DNA of 13,669 nt from contig JAJZRD010000085.1 in the NCBI GenBank assembly GCA_021845945.1, positions 1 through 13,669 on the forward strand, given 5' to 3'. Below, piece after piece: positions 1 to 6,876 of the stretch (its first letter is position 1; each line of letters begins with the position of its first letter). The translations under genes were made by a program, and so were the position numbers. The notes under the pieces are model-generated. The model was not told the origin of the DNA. It saw only the letters and a program-made list of their open reading frames with translations, and searched no databases. This DNA is from Chloroflexota bacterium (GTDB lineage Bacteria; Chloroflexota; UBA6077).

Positions 1-104
1 CACCCGAGGGCGCGGCGTCGCTGGTGGTCGAGCACCTGATCAATCGCACTCGTGCTCGAAAAAGCCGGATGAAGCGTTCTCCCCAGCATCCAAACACATC
101 CTAA
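1..104 (+). CDS. C-terminal tail of an unidentified protein (partial, 5' end outside window)
   Basis: Frame 3 is open from the window edge to a TAA at 102-104 and encodes about 33 residues beginning PEGAASLVVEHLINRTRARK. The first half has G/C-ending codons and reads like a terminal helix followed by a basic tail, as at the ends of some glycosyltransferases and sugar-nucleotide enzymes. That resemblance is too short to name a family. Its stop lies 15 bp from the stop of the convergent YfhO-type gene. Frame 2 is also open to about position 116, so the frame choice rests on codon character alone. Confidence 0.35.
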   Translation, partial: PEGAASLVVEHLINRTRARKSRMKRSPQHPNTS

Positions 105-119
105 TGTGACATTGCCAAG

Positions 120-2522
120 CTAAGGAAAGGACCGCAAAGAATCAATCCACCGCGGCAGCAGAAGTGCGCTGGCGACCGCCAACAACCCCAGAGCCGAGAG
201 GGCGAGCCCCAGCCTGAAGGAGTCGGGCTCGTAGGAGAAGCGCACTCGGTGGCTGCCTGCGTCCAGCTGCACCGCCCGCAGGGCGTAGTCGGCCCTCAGC
301 AGCGGCACCTCCCGGCCGTCCATGTAGGCCTTCCACCCCGGATAGTAGGAATCGCTCAGCACCAGGAACCCGGGCTGCTCCAGGGAGGCGGCCACCTCCA
401 CCGCCCCCGGCCTGTCCCCGATCATCTCCACCTGATCCCTGCCCGGCACCGGCGGGGCCTGGTAATCTACCCTCTCCCCCAGCACCACCACCTGCCGCAG
501 GTCCAGGGAACGCACCGCCTCCAACTGCCGCTGGTCCTCCGGCAGAACCTCGACCGAGTGCACCAGGTAGGCGCGAGGCAGAGCCTGCCGGTTGCGCAGC
601 ACTCGGACCGAGCCCTCTCCGATCCCTCGCATCTCCTCCCATCCGGGGTCCTGGACCTCCAGGCTGGAGTCCACTACCAGGTAACCCACGCCGAGAGCGC
701 CCAGCAGGCGACTGGGTGGGGCGGCCTCGGCCTGGGACTGCATGGTGAGATCGGGCTTGTACTCCTTTGCCCCCAGGATCGACTGCTTCAGTTGGGCGTA
801 CCGCCGGGTCGGCAGTAACCCTCCGTCGTACCCGTCCAGGTCACTCAGCCCGAAGCTCATGGCCAGGTTGGGTGCCAGAGCCTCCTTCAGCCGTGTAGAG
901 CCCAGGTAGCCATCCACCGCGGCCTTGCCCAGGCTCCTGGAGAGGTCGCTTCTGAGAAGACCTTCGTCGGCCAGAGTGAACCGATCCTTGGCCAGGCTTA
1001 GAACCCGGGAGGGGGGAACCCCCTCCAGCTTCGAGTAGAGCGGGCGCGGCTCAGTGTAGATGGAGGCCAGGGTAGGGGTGTTGTACTCCAGCGGTTCCCT
1101 GGCCAGGAACAGCTCCAGCAGCAGCAGCCCCATCAGCAAACCGACGACCGCACGAGATCGCGGCCACGAGCGCACGGCGACCGAGACCGCGACCGCCGCC
1201 CCGGCGGAGAGCCACCAGCTCAGCACGATCCTCGGAGCCGGCAGCTCGAACTCCTGTCCCTGGGTCCCCAGCCAGAGGCGCAGACCCGCCAGAAATGCTA
1301 CCCCTGCGCCTAAGGCCAGCCCATAGCCCCCCAACCACCGGCGCAAAGCCCCTTCGGAAAAGGGCTCTCGCAGGCTCTGCACGGCCATCCCGCAGAGAGC
1401 GGCAACCGAGAAGCTGTAGAGGAACAGCCAGCGGGCCGGCGCTCTGAAGAGGTCAAAACCCGGCACTGTGCGGTAGAGCCACCCATAGACTCGGGTTCCG
1501 TCCCCCAAGGCCAGGAGGAGGGCAACACCAGCGAGGCCCGCGAAGAGCCACTGGTACGCCGGTCGCCGCCGCCCAGCTACAGCTGCCGGCAGCAATACCA
1601 GGGATATGACTCCTGTGTATCCGATGAACTCCACATAGGGCACGGCGTTGTAGAGAGGCAGCACGCTATCCATCAGTTTCGGCAGCCGCACTGAGAAGTT
1701 GGTCGCTTCACTGAAGGGGATCCCTCCCGAGCGATAGGACTCGCGAGCCAATTCCAGGGTCGGCAGCAGTTGGACGCCGGCCACGGCCGCGCCGGCGGCC
1801 ACCATGAAGGTGAGGGCAGCGAAAGGGAGGAGCCGATTCCGGCCTCGAAGCCCCCCGGAGAGCGCGATAAAGAGGGCAAAGAGAACCAGGGTCCAGCCGG
1901 AGTAGTACAGCTGCTGTGTGTGGCCCGCTAACATCTGGACGGCGAGGGTGGCGGCCCCGGCCGCGGCTGCCGCGGCACTTCGCTTCGTCGCCGCCCGCTC
2001 GAGGCAGAGCAGCAATAGGGGGAGCCAAACGGCAGCGTGAAGCTGGTTGAGATGGCCCGTCTGCGCTCCCAGGTAGCCGCTGAAGGCGAAGACCGCCCCT
2101 GCCACCCATGCGGCCGGCGGGGACAGTCGCAGGGACAGCCGCCCGAACAGGTGGGTGAACGTCGCCCCCAGGAAAACGTGCAGCACGACGCTGTACCGCA
2201 GGGCGTCGGGAACGGGAAGAAGATAGAACAGAAGGTCCGGCGGATAGAGCGCGGCCACCTGGACGTTCGCCAGCAGCGGCGCCCCCATGAAGATCGACGG
2301 GTTCCACAGCGGAAGCTGGCCCCGGTGCACCATCTCGGCCAGATAGGCCTTATAGGGATAGAAGTAGGTGAGCAGATCGTAGTCCGACGGGACCATCCCC
2401 CGCCCCACGATCCTCCAGAAGAACAGGGCCGTCACCCCGCAGTAGGCCAGGAGAGCCAGCAGGTCGGGCCACACCGCGGCGAGCCGCATCGCAGAGAGAA
2501 TCCGCGGCTTCGCGAGGATCAT
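120..2522 (-). CDS. YfhO-type multi-pass membrane protein (putative GT-C-like glycosyltransferase)
   Basis: The protein has 800 residues from the ATG at 2522. Family features seen: an N-terminal transmembrane segment (about 20-40), then an outside loop with acidic residues (PSDYDLLTYFYPY, 46-58) where GT-C enzymes hold their metal/lipid-phosphate site. The conserved LWNPSIFMGAPLLANVQ stretch follows (72-88), then GHLNQLHAAVWLPLL (156-170). About ten further hydrophobic segments run through the middle. The C-terminal soluble domain carries the family hallmark YYPGWKAYMDG (726-736) before a last membrane helix (about 768-790). YfhO of Bacillus is linked to glycosylation of cell-wall polymers, and most relatives are uncharacterised. 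The frame stays open for 99 more codons upstream, but that extension is hydrophilic, low in complexity and crosses an A8 tract. The start at 2522 follows AAAAAAAAGGCG and gives a normal family N-terminus. Two glycosyltransferase genes nearby fit an envelope-glycan role. The exact substrate is unknown. Confidence 0.88.
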   Translation of the reverse strand: MILAKPRILSAMRLAAVWPDLLALLAYCGVTALFFWRIVGRGMVPSDYDLLTYFYPYKAYLAEMVHRGQLPLWNPSIFMGAPLLANVQVAALYPPDLLFYLLPVPDALRYSVVLHVFLGATFTHLFGRLSLRLSPPAAWVAGAVFAFSGYLGAQTGHLNQLHAAVWLPLLLLCLERAATKRSAAAAAAGAATLAVQMLAGHTQQLYYSGWTLVLFALFIALSGGLRGRNRLLPFAALTFMVAAGAAVAGVQLLPTLELARESYRSGGIPFSEATNFSVRLPKLMDSVLPLYNAVPYVEFIGYTGVISLVLLPAAVAGRRRPAYQWLFAGLAGVALLLALGDGTRVYGWLYRTVPGFDLFRAPARWLFLYSFSVAALCGMAVQSLREPFSEGALRRWLGGYGLALGAGVAFLAGLRLWLGTQGQEFELPAPRIVLSWWLSAGAAVAVSVAVRSWPRSRAVVGLLMGLLLLELFLAREPLEYNTPTLASIYTEPRPLYSKLEGVPPSRVLSLAKDRFTLADEGLLRSDLSRSLGKAAVDGYLGSTRLKEALAPNLAMSFGLSDLDGYDGGLLPTRRYAQLKQSILGAKEYKPDLTMQSQAEAAPPSRLLGALGVGYLVVDSSLEVQDPGWEEMRGIGEGSVRVLRNRQALPRAYLVHSVEVLPEDQRQLEAVRSLDLRQVVVLGERVDYQAPPVPGRDQVEMIGDRPGAVEVAASLEQPGFLVLSDSYYPGWKAYMDGREVPLLRADYALRAVQLDAGSHRVRFSYEPDSFRLGLALSALGLLAVASALLLPRWIDSLRSFP

Positions 2523-2847
2523 CGCCTTTTTTTTAGCGGTTGTCGGCTTCAAGGAACCGCGAATCCCCCGGGGCTGGAAAGTAGGGAGGAGACGGCCGCC
2601 ACAGAGCACCGACTGGAGCGAATAGCGTGGGGGCCGGCTCCCGCAGGCGACCCGGTCGCACCGCGAATCTGGACCCGCCGCAGTATAGCACGCACCCGCC
2701 CGAGGCTGACGGCCCGCGCCACACCATGCTATGATAGGTTCGTCGGCCGCGCGACAACTACCTTGTGCCCTCGGAGGGCTCTCCCGCCACCCATCCTCAT
2801 CGCCGTACCGACAGCTCACGAGCCATCAGTTTGCAGGGAGTGCGACT
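2523..2847. promoter_or_regulatory. Divergent intergenic region with candidate promoters for the YfhO-type and AOR genes
   Basis: This 325-bp gap contains no convincing gene, although the reading frames of both neighbours run open into it. For the rightward gene, CTGACG (2706-2711), 18 bp and TATGAT (2730-2735) resemble -35 and -10 boxes, about 115 bp ahead of the start. For the leftward gene, TATACT on the minus strand (2687-2682) is a possible -10, but no good -35 is visible. An eight-base T run (plus strand, about 2527-2534) lies next to the leftward start codon. The boxes are weak matches judged by eye. Confidence 0.35.
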
Positions 2848-4695
2848 ATGACAAACGGATACATGGGTAAGCTGCTGGAAGTGGATCTGGGAACCCGGAG
2901 CTACCGGCTAGTGCCGATGGAGCCGGCAGTAGCGAGAAAGTTCGTCGGTGGCAGCGGGCTGGCCGCCCATCTGCTGCTGAACGATGCCTCACCAACTCTC
3001 GATCCGCTGGGGCCCGACAACGCGCTAGCCCTCATGGCCGGCCCAATGACCGGCACCATTATCCCTACCTCCAACCGGTTTGCCGCCGTCGCCAAGTCCC
3101 CCTTGACCGGCGCCTTCGGCGAGTCCGACTGCGGCGGCAGCTGGGGCGGTGAGCTCAAGCGGGCCGGCTTCGACGGTCTCATCATCCGGGGCCGGTCCGA
3201 CTCCCCGGTCTACATCTGGATTAGCGACGATCAGGTGGAGATCCGAGACGCCCACCGGCTGTGGGGCCGCGACAGCTGGGAGACCGACGCCCTGATCAAG
3301 CAGGAGACCGACGAGAAGGCGAGCGTGGCCTGCATCGGCCCCGGCGGCGAGCAGCTGGTCCGCTTCGCCGCCATCATGAACGAGGGCCGCGACGGCAGAG
3401 CGGCCGGCCGCGCCGGCCTGGGTGCCGTGATGGGATCCAAGCGGCTGAAGGCCGTCGCCGTCCGCGGCACCCTGAACGTCCCTGTGGCCGATGCCGCCGC
3501 GCTGAAGGCGGCCGTCAGGGAGTGGTCCCCCAAGCTGCGACAGGGCGCCGAAGGAATGCACAAGTACGGCACCTCGGGCGGAACACCCACCCACGACAAG
3601 ATGGGCAACCTGCCGGAGATGAACTGGCAGATGGGCTCGTGGCCCGACGGGGCCAACAAGATCTCGGGGGTCACCCTGGCCAAGCGGGGCATCCTGACCG
3701 ACAGCTACGCCTGCAGGGGATGCGTCATCGGCTGCGGCCGGGTGGTCGAGATCGAGGACGGCCCCTACGCCATGGAGCGGAGCGCCGGCCCCGAGTACGA
3801 GAGCGTGGCCATGCTGGGCTCCAACTGCCTTGTGGACGACCTCCAGGCCATCTGCAAGGGCAACGAGCTGTGCAACCGGTACGGCATCGACACCATCTCC
3901 ACCGGCGGCCTCATCGCCTTCGCCATGGAGGCCTACGAGCGGGGGCTGATGACGCCCGAGCAGGTGGACGGAGTGGACCTGCGTTGGGGCAGCGCCGAGG
4001 GCCTCGTCGAGATGATCAAGCGGATAGGTGAGCGGAAGGGGCTCGGCAGGCTGCTGGGCGAGGGCGTTCGCCGGGCCGCCGCCGAGTTGGGACCGGAGGC
4101 CCAGGCCTTCGCCATCCACGTGAAGGGGATGGAACCGCCCGCCCACGACCCGCGGGCCTTCTTCGGGAACGCCATCGCCTTCGCTACCTCGGCACGGGGC
4201 GCCTGCCACCTCTCCTCCTTCGTGCACGGCTTCGAGCGGGTGCTGGCCATGCCCGAGTTCGGCTACGACGCACCTGTGGATCGCTTCGCCTCCGAGCCGA
4301 AACCGATGCTGGTGTTCGATGGCCAGAACCTGATGGGGATGTTCGACTCCCTCAAGGCCTGCAAGTTCCTGCTGTTCGGGGGAGCCAGGACGCCACAGCT
4401 GGTGGAATGGCTGAACAACGTCACCGGCTGGGGCATGGACCAGCCGGAGTTCCTCCGCACGGGCGAGAGGATCTTCAACGCCAAGCGGCTCTACAACCTG
4501 CGCTCCGGCTTCACGGGCAAGGACGATTCCCTCCCTGCCCGTTTCCGGCAGCAGCCCAGACCCGACGGGAGCGCCGCCGGCAAGCTGCCACCCTTCGAGC
4601 CGATGCTGGCGGAGTACTACCGGGTACGAGGATGGGACAGCCGGGGGGTCCCAACGGCTGAGAAGCTGGCCGAGCTGGGACTGCCTGCGAGGTAG
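2848..4695 (+). CDS. aor: Aldehyde:ferredoxin oxidoreductase family, tungstopterin enzyme
   Basis: The protein has 615 residues, normal for the family, which oxidises aldehydes to carboxylic acids with ferredoxin as acceptor using bis-tungstopterin and one [4Fe-4S] cluster. Visible signatures are the N-terminal GKLLEVDLGTRSY (7-19), the cofactor-domain stretch KSPLTGAFGESDCGGSWGGE (83-102) and NEGRDGRAAGRAGLGAVMGSK (178-198). Cluster ligands are C289-x2-C292-x3-C296, plus the distant C505 in DSLKACKF. GPEYES (314-319) and the H454 in RGACH match the positions of the Glu and His near tungsten in the Pyrococcus enzyme. The ATG at 2848 has GCAGGGAG 5-12 bases upstream and starts the family domain directly; the longer open frame adds 39 unrelated residues. 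No MoaD-like or ferredoxin gene adjoins it. The specific aldehyde cannot be told, and related branches include tungsten benzoyl-CoA reductase-like proteins. Confidence 0.93.
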   Translation: MTNGYMGKLLEVDLGTRSYRLVPMEPAVARKFVGGSGLAAHLLLNDASPTLDPLGPDNALALMAGPMTGTIIPTSNRFAAVAKSPLTGAFGESDCGGSWGGELKRAGFDGLIIRGRSDSPVYIWISDDQVEIRDAHRLWGRDSWETDALIKQETDEKASVACIGPGGEQLVRFAAIMNEGRDGRAAGRAGLGAVMGSKRLKAVAVRGTLNVPVADAAALKAAVREWSPKLRQGAEGMHKYGTSGGTPTHDKMGNLPEMNWQMGSWPDGANKISGVTLAKRGILTDSYACRGCVIGCGRVVEIEDGPYAMERSAGPEYESVAMLGSNCLVDDLQAICKGNELCNRYGIDTISTGGLIAFAMEAYERGLMTPEQVDGVDLRWGSAEGLVEMIKRIGERKGLGRLLGEGVRRAAAELGPEAQAFAIHVKGMEPPAHDPRAFFGNAIAFATSARGACHLSSFVHGFERVLAMPEFGYDAPVDRFASEPKPMLVFDGQNLMGMFDSLKACKFLLFGGARTPQLVEWLNNVTGWGMDQPEFLRTGERIFNAKRLYNLRSGFTGKDDSLPARFRQQPRPDGSAAGKLPPFEPMLAEYYRVRGWDSRGVPTAEKLAELGLPAR

Positions 4696-4754
4696 CCGCC
4701 GCCGGCTCGAAGCCCATCCCTACACCCTGGTCGACCGCACGGAGGCAACCCACC

Positions 4755-4889
4755 TTGCCGCAACCTCGACTGGCTATCCCGGTCCTCGGCCTGGCCCTGG
4801 CAGCCCTGGCGACTGCCGGTGGTTGCGGCCCGGCCGGCCGGCCGCTCCTAAGCGAAGTCGGCCGGACCATGGTGGGGGTCGGCCGGTGA
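4755..4889 (+). CDS. Possible small lipoprotein-like protein (44 residues)
   Basis: A TTG at 4755 lies 9 bases after a good GGAGG (4741-4745) and opens a 44-codon frame. It reads MPQPRLAIPVLGLALAALAT, then AGGCGPAGRP, ending in TGA at 4887-4889. That TGA shares its A with the ATG of the next glycosyltransferase (TGATG), which suggests translational coupling. The N-terminus looks like a short signal peptide with a hydrophobic core (residues 6-20) and a lipobox-like AGGC (C24), although alanine at -3 is not the usual residue. The mature part would be only about 20 residues. It may be a genuine small lipoprotein, a leader peptide that feeds ribosomes to the next gene, or the remnant of a longer gene. 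No family is recognised. Confidence 0.4.
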   Translation: MPQPRLAIPVLGLALAALATAGGCGPAGRPLLSEVGRTMVGVGR

Positions 4890-5884
4890 TGCGACCTCGC
4901 CTTCTCTCCATCGTCATAGTGTCCTACAACACCGTGGATCTGCTCCGCCGGTGCATCGCCTCCGTCGTGGAGAACCCCTACCACCAGATCGAGGCGGCCG
5001 CTCCCGGAGAGGCGACCGACCGGCCGAACCTGTCACCACGCCCTGGCTTCTTTCAGCCCTGGCTCTCCGTCGAGATGGTGGTGGTCGATAACGACTCCTC
5101 CGACGGTAGCGCCGGCATGGTCGAGCGAGAGTTCCCCATGGCTCGCCTCGTCCGGGCTGGATCGAATCTCGGATTCGCTCGGGCCACCAACGTCGGCCTG
5201 CGGGAAAGCCGCGGCGACCTCCTGCTGCTGCTCAATCCCGATACCGAGCTGCTGGGCAACGCCCTGGTCGCCATGGCCAACTTCCTGCACGCTCACCACC
5301 GGGTCGCGGCCGTGGGGCCCAGCCTCGTCTATCCCGACGGCAGGCCCCAGCACGCCGCCTTTCGCTTCCCCACCCTCTGGATGAGCTTCTTCGACTTCTT
5401 TCCCCTCAACCACCGACTCACCAACTCCCGGCTCAACGGCCGCTACCGGGTGCCCCCTAACCGCGGCCCCTTCGCCGTCGATCATCCCCTTGGGGCCGCC
5501 ATCATGGTGAAGCGGGAGGCCCTGGAGGAGGTCGGGCTGCTGGACGAGTCCTTCTTCATGTACTGCGAGGAGGTCGACTGGTGCCTCCGCGCCAAACGCC
5601 GGGGCTGGGAGATCTACCAGATCCCCTCGGCTCAGGTCATCCACCACGCGGGCCAGAGCACAGGGCAGTTTCGCGAGAAGATGCTGGTCGAGCTACATCG
5701 GAGCCGCTGCATCCTGTTCCGCAAGCACTACCCCCGCAGCTTCATCTCGGCCCACCGGGCCATCACACGGATCGGTCTCGCCAGGGAGACGGTTCGGGCG
5801 CTCTGGCTGCTGCTGCAGGGGCGGCTAAGCCGCGAGGAGCTGGGCCGAAGGCTACGAGCCTACCGCACCATCTGGAGCATGTGA
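4889..5884 (+). CDS. Family-2 glycosyltransferase, rhamnosyltransferase (WbbL)-like
   Basis: The protein has 331 residues. It has the GT-A fold signatures of the WbbL/RfbF branch: SIVIVSYNTVDLLRRCIASV (7-26), VVVDNDSSDGSAGMVE (64-79), GSNLGFARATNVGLRESRGD (91-110) and the metal/nucleotide site LLLNPDTEL (113-121). The acceptor/catalytic region LDESFFMYCEEVDWCLRAKR (218-237) and a late HHAGQST (252-258) are also present. Members transfer sugars such as rhamnose from a dTDP-sugar to cell-wall linkers, O-antigens or exopolysaccharides on the cytoplasmic face. The start at 4889 overlaps the stop of the 44-codon ORF and gives a normal N-terminus. An upstream in-frame TTG at 4823 would only add low-complexity sequence. 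About 30 residues (29-60, Pro/Ala-rich) are inserted between the first helix and the second beta strand, where relatives have a short loop. The next glycosyltransferase starts one base after this stop, so the two are probably cotranscribed. Confidence 0.9.
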   Translation: MRPRLLSIVIVSYNTVDLLRRCIASVVENPYHQIEAAAPGEATDRPNLSPRPGFFQPWLSVEMVVVDNDSSDGSAGMVEREFPMARLVRAGSNLGFARATNVGLRESRGDLLLLLNPDTELLGNALVAMANFLHAHHRVAAVGPSLVYPDGRPQHAAFRFPTLWMSFFDFFPLNHRLTNSRLNGRYRVPPNRGPFAVDHPLGAAIMVKREALEEVGLLDESFFMYCEEVDWCLRAKRRGWEIYQIPSAQVIHHAGQSTGQFREKMLVELHRSRCILFRKHYPRSFISAHRAITRIGLARETVRALWLLLQGRLSREELGRRLRAYRTIWSM

Positions 5885-5885
5885 G

Positions 5886-6659
5886 TTGGCCACCCTCTGT
5901 GGCGCCGTCATAGCGAGGGACGCGGCCCTCACCATCGAGCGTTGTCTGGCCAGCCTGGACTGGGCGGACAGCCTCCTGGTCGTCGTCGACGGCCGCACCG
6001 TCGACGCAACCGCCGAGATCGCCACCCGCCAGGGCGCCCGGGTCGAGGTAAGGCCCTTCCTGGATTTCGCCCGCCAGCGGAACGCCGCCCTCCGGATGGC
6101 TGGGTCGGACTGGCTGCTCTTCGTGGACGACGACGAGGTGGTCACGCCGGAGCTGGCCCGCGAGATCCGGGGCATCGTCGATGGCGGTCAACCCACCGCT
6201 GCCGGCTACTGGGTTCCGCGAAAGAACATCCTATTCGGTCGCTGGGTTCGCCACGCCGGCTGGAGCCCCGATCACCAGCTTCGCCTCCTCCGCACCCGCG
6301 ACGCCGCCTATCGGGAGGACCGCACCGTCCACGAGCTGGTGGAGCTCCAGGGCGAGGAAGGTTACCTCCAGAACCCCCTGATCCACTATAACTACTCCAC
6401 CCTGGCGGAGTTCTGCACCCGCCAGCGCCTCTACGCCTCCATGGAGGCGGCGGACATGTTCCAGCGGGGGGTTCGGATCGAGCCCCGGAACTACCTGCTG
6501 CAGCCCTGGCGCCAGTTCTGGCGCAGGTACGTCACCTGGCAGGGATACCGCGACGGTGGGGTGGGCCTCCTCCTCTCCTCGCTGATGGCCTACTACGAGC
6601 TGCGAAGCTACCTGGAGCTTCGTAAGCTGCAGCGGCCACAGCGCGGGAACCCGACCTAG
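5886..6659 (+). CDS. Family-2 glycosyltransferase, WaaE/KdtX-like
   Basis: The protein has 257 residues, typical for the WaaE/LgtF branch. Visible motifs are CGAVIARDAALTIERCLASL (5-24), the nucleotide-binding VVVDGRTVDATAEIA (32-46), FARQRNAALRMAGSDWLLF (61-79) and the DXD-type VDDDE (80-84). The branch-specific FGRWVRHAGWSPDHQLRLLR (117-136) follows, then REDRTVHELVE (143-153). The C-terminus holds amphipathic or membrane-associating helices (about 205-245). The start is a TTG one base after the previous stop, with GGAG (5874-5877) eight bases upstream inside the preceding gene. No better start exists in frame. WaaE enzymes add glucose to lipopolysaccharide cores; in an organism possibly lacking LPS the acceptor is more likely another envelope lipid or polysaccharide. 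It probably acts with the preceding transferase. Confidence 0.88.
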   Translation: MATLCGAVIARDAALTIERCLASLDWADSLLVVVDGRTVDATAEIATRQGARVEVRPFLDFARQRNAALRMAGSDWLLFVDDDEVVTPELAREIRGIVDGGQPTAAGYWVPRKNILFGRWVRHAGWSPDHQLRLLRTRDAAYREDRTVHELVELQGEEGYLQNPLIHYNYSTLAEFCTRQRLYASMEAADMFQRGVRIEPRNYLLQPWRQFWRRYVTWQGYRDGGVGLLLSSLMAYYELRSYLELRKLQRPQRGNPT

Positions 6660-6685
6660 TACATCGCCACATTGGTTCTGACGGG

Positions 6686-6755
6686 TGTCATCCTGAGCGA
6701 TAGCGAAGGATCTCCTCTCGCCACGGGGAGATGCTTCGCTGCGCTCAGCATGACA
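6686..6755. repeat. 70-bp imperfect inverted-repeat element (REP/MITE-like)
   Basis: Two 28-29 base arms face each other: the left arm 6686-6714 starts TGTCATCCTGAGCG, and the right arm 6728-6755 ends CGCTCAGCATGACA. They match as inverted repeats with a few mismatches around a short GC-rich loop. The element begins TGTCA and ends TGACA. A seven-base direct repeat, AGTACAT, lies at 6658-6664 and 6755-6761, but the second copy overlaps the end of the element, so it is not a clean target duplication. Read on the minus strand it gives the peptide HAERSEAS and FAIAQDD, a string often produced by translating widespread non-coding palindromic repeats of GC-rich environmental bacteria. Confidence 0.65.
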
Positions 6756-6787
6756 GTACATATCACCTTCTCTGTGGTCGTGTACTA

Positions 6788-6832
6788 GGGGCGGCCGGCC
6801 GGCCGCCCCCCACACCCCGCTGGCAGAGCGGG
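6788..6832. terminator. Palindrome and hairpin between convergent genes, possible bidirectional terminator
   Basis: Bases 6788-6809 form a perfect 22-bp palindrome centred on GGCCGGCC with four G:C pairs at each end. A second hairpin follows, CCCGCT (6816-6821) pairing with AGCGGG (6827-6832) over five bases. They lie between the end of the second glycosyltransferase and the end of the convergent dehydrogenase gene. Neither has a clear U tract, so termination is inferred from position and stem strength only. Confidence 0.4.
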
Positions 6833-6876
6833 CAGTGACGCTACCCCCGCGCTCCCAGGCAAAGCCTCCTCTTCGG

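Noticed and set aside
2523..2819. A 99-residue N-terminal extension of the YfhO-type protein
   Set aside because: The extension is hydrophilic, Arg/Pro/Cys-rich and crosses an A8 run; the ATG at 2522 starts at the normal family N-terminus.
2731..2847. Earlier start of the aldehyde oxidoreductase at 2731
   Set aside because: It would add 39 residues unlike any AOR N-terminus; the ATG at 2848 has a ribosome binding site and begins the conserved domain.
3025..4227. A 400-codon minus-strand open frame opposite the aldehyde oxidoreductase gene
   Set aside because: It is rich in Gly/Ala/Val/His/Asp repeats typical of a mirrored GC-rich gene and has no start region with a ribosome binding site.
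6680..6760. Minus-strand peptide containing HAERSEAS as a possible coding segment
   Set aside because: This string is the translation of a non-coding palindromic repeat, not a protein motif.
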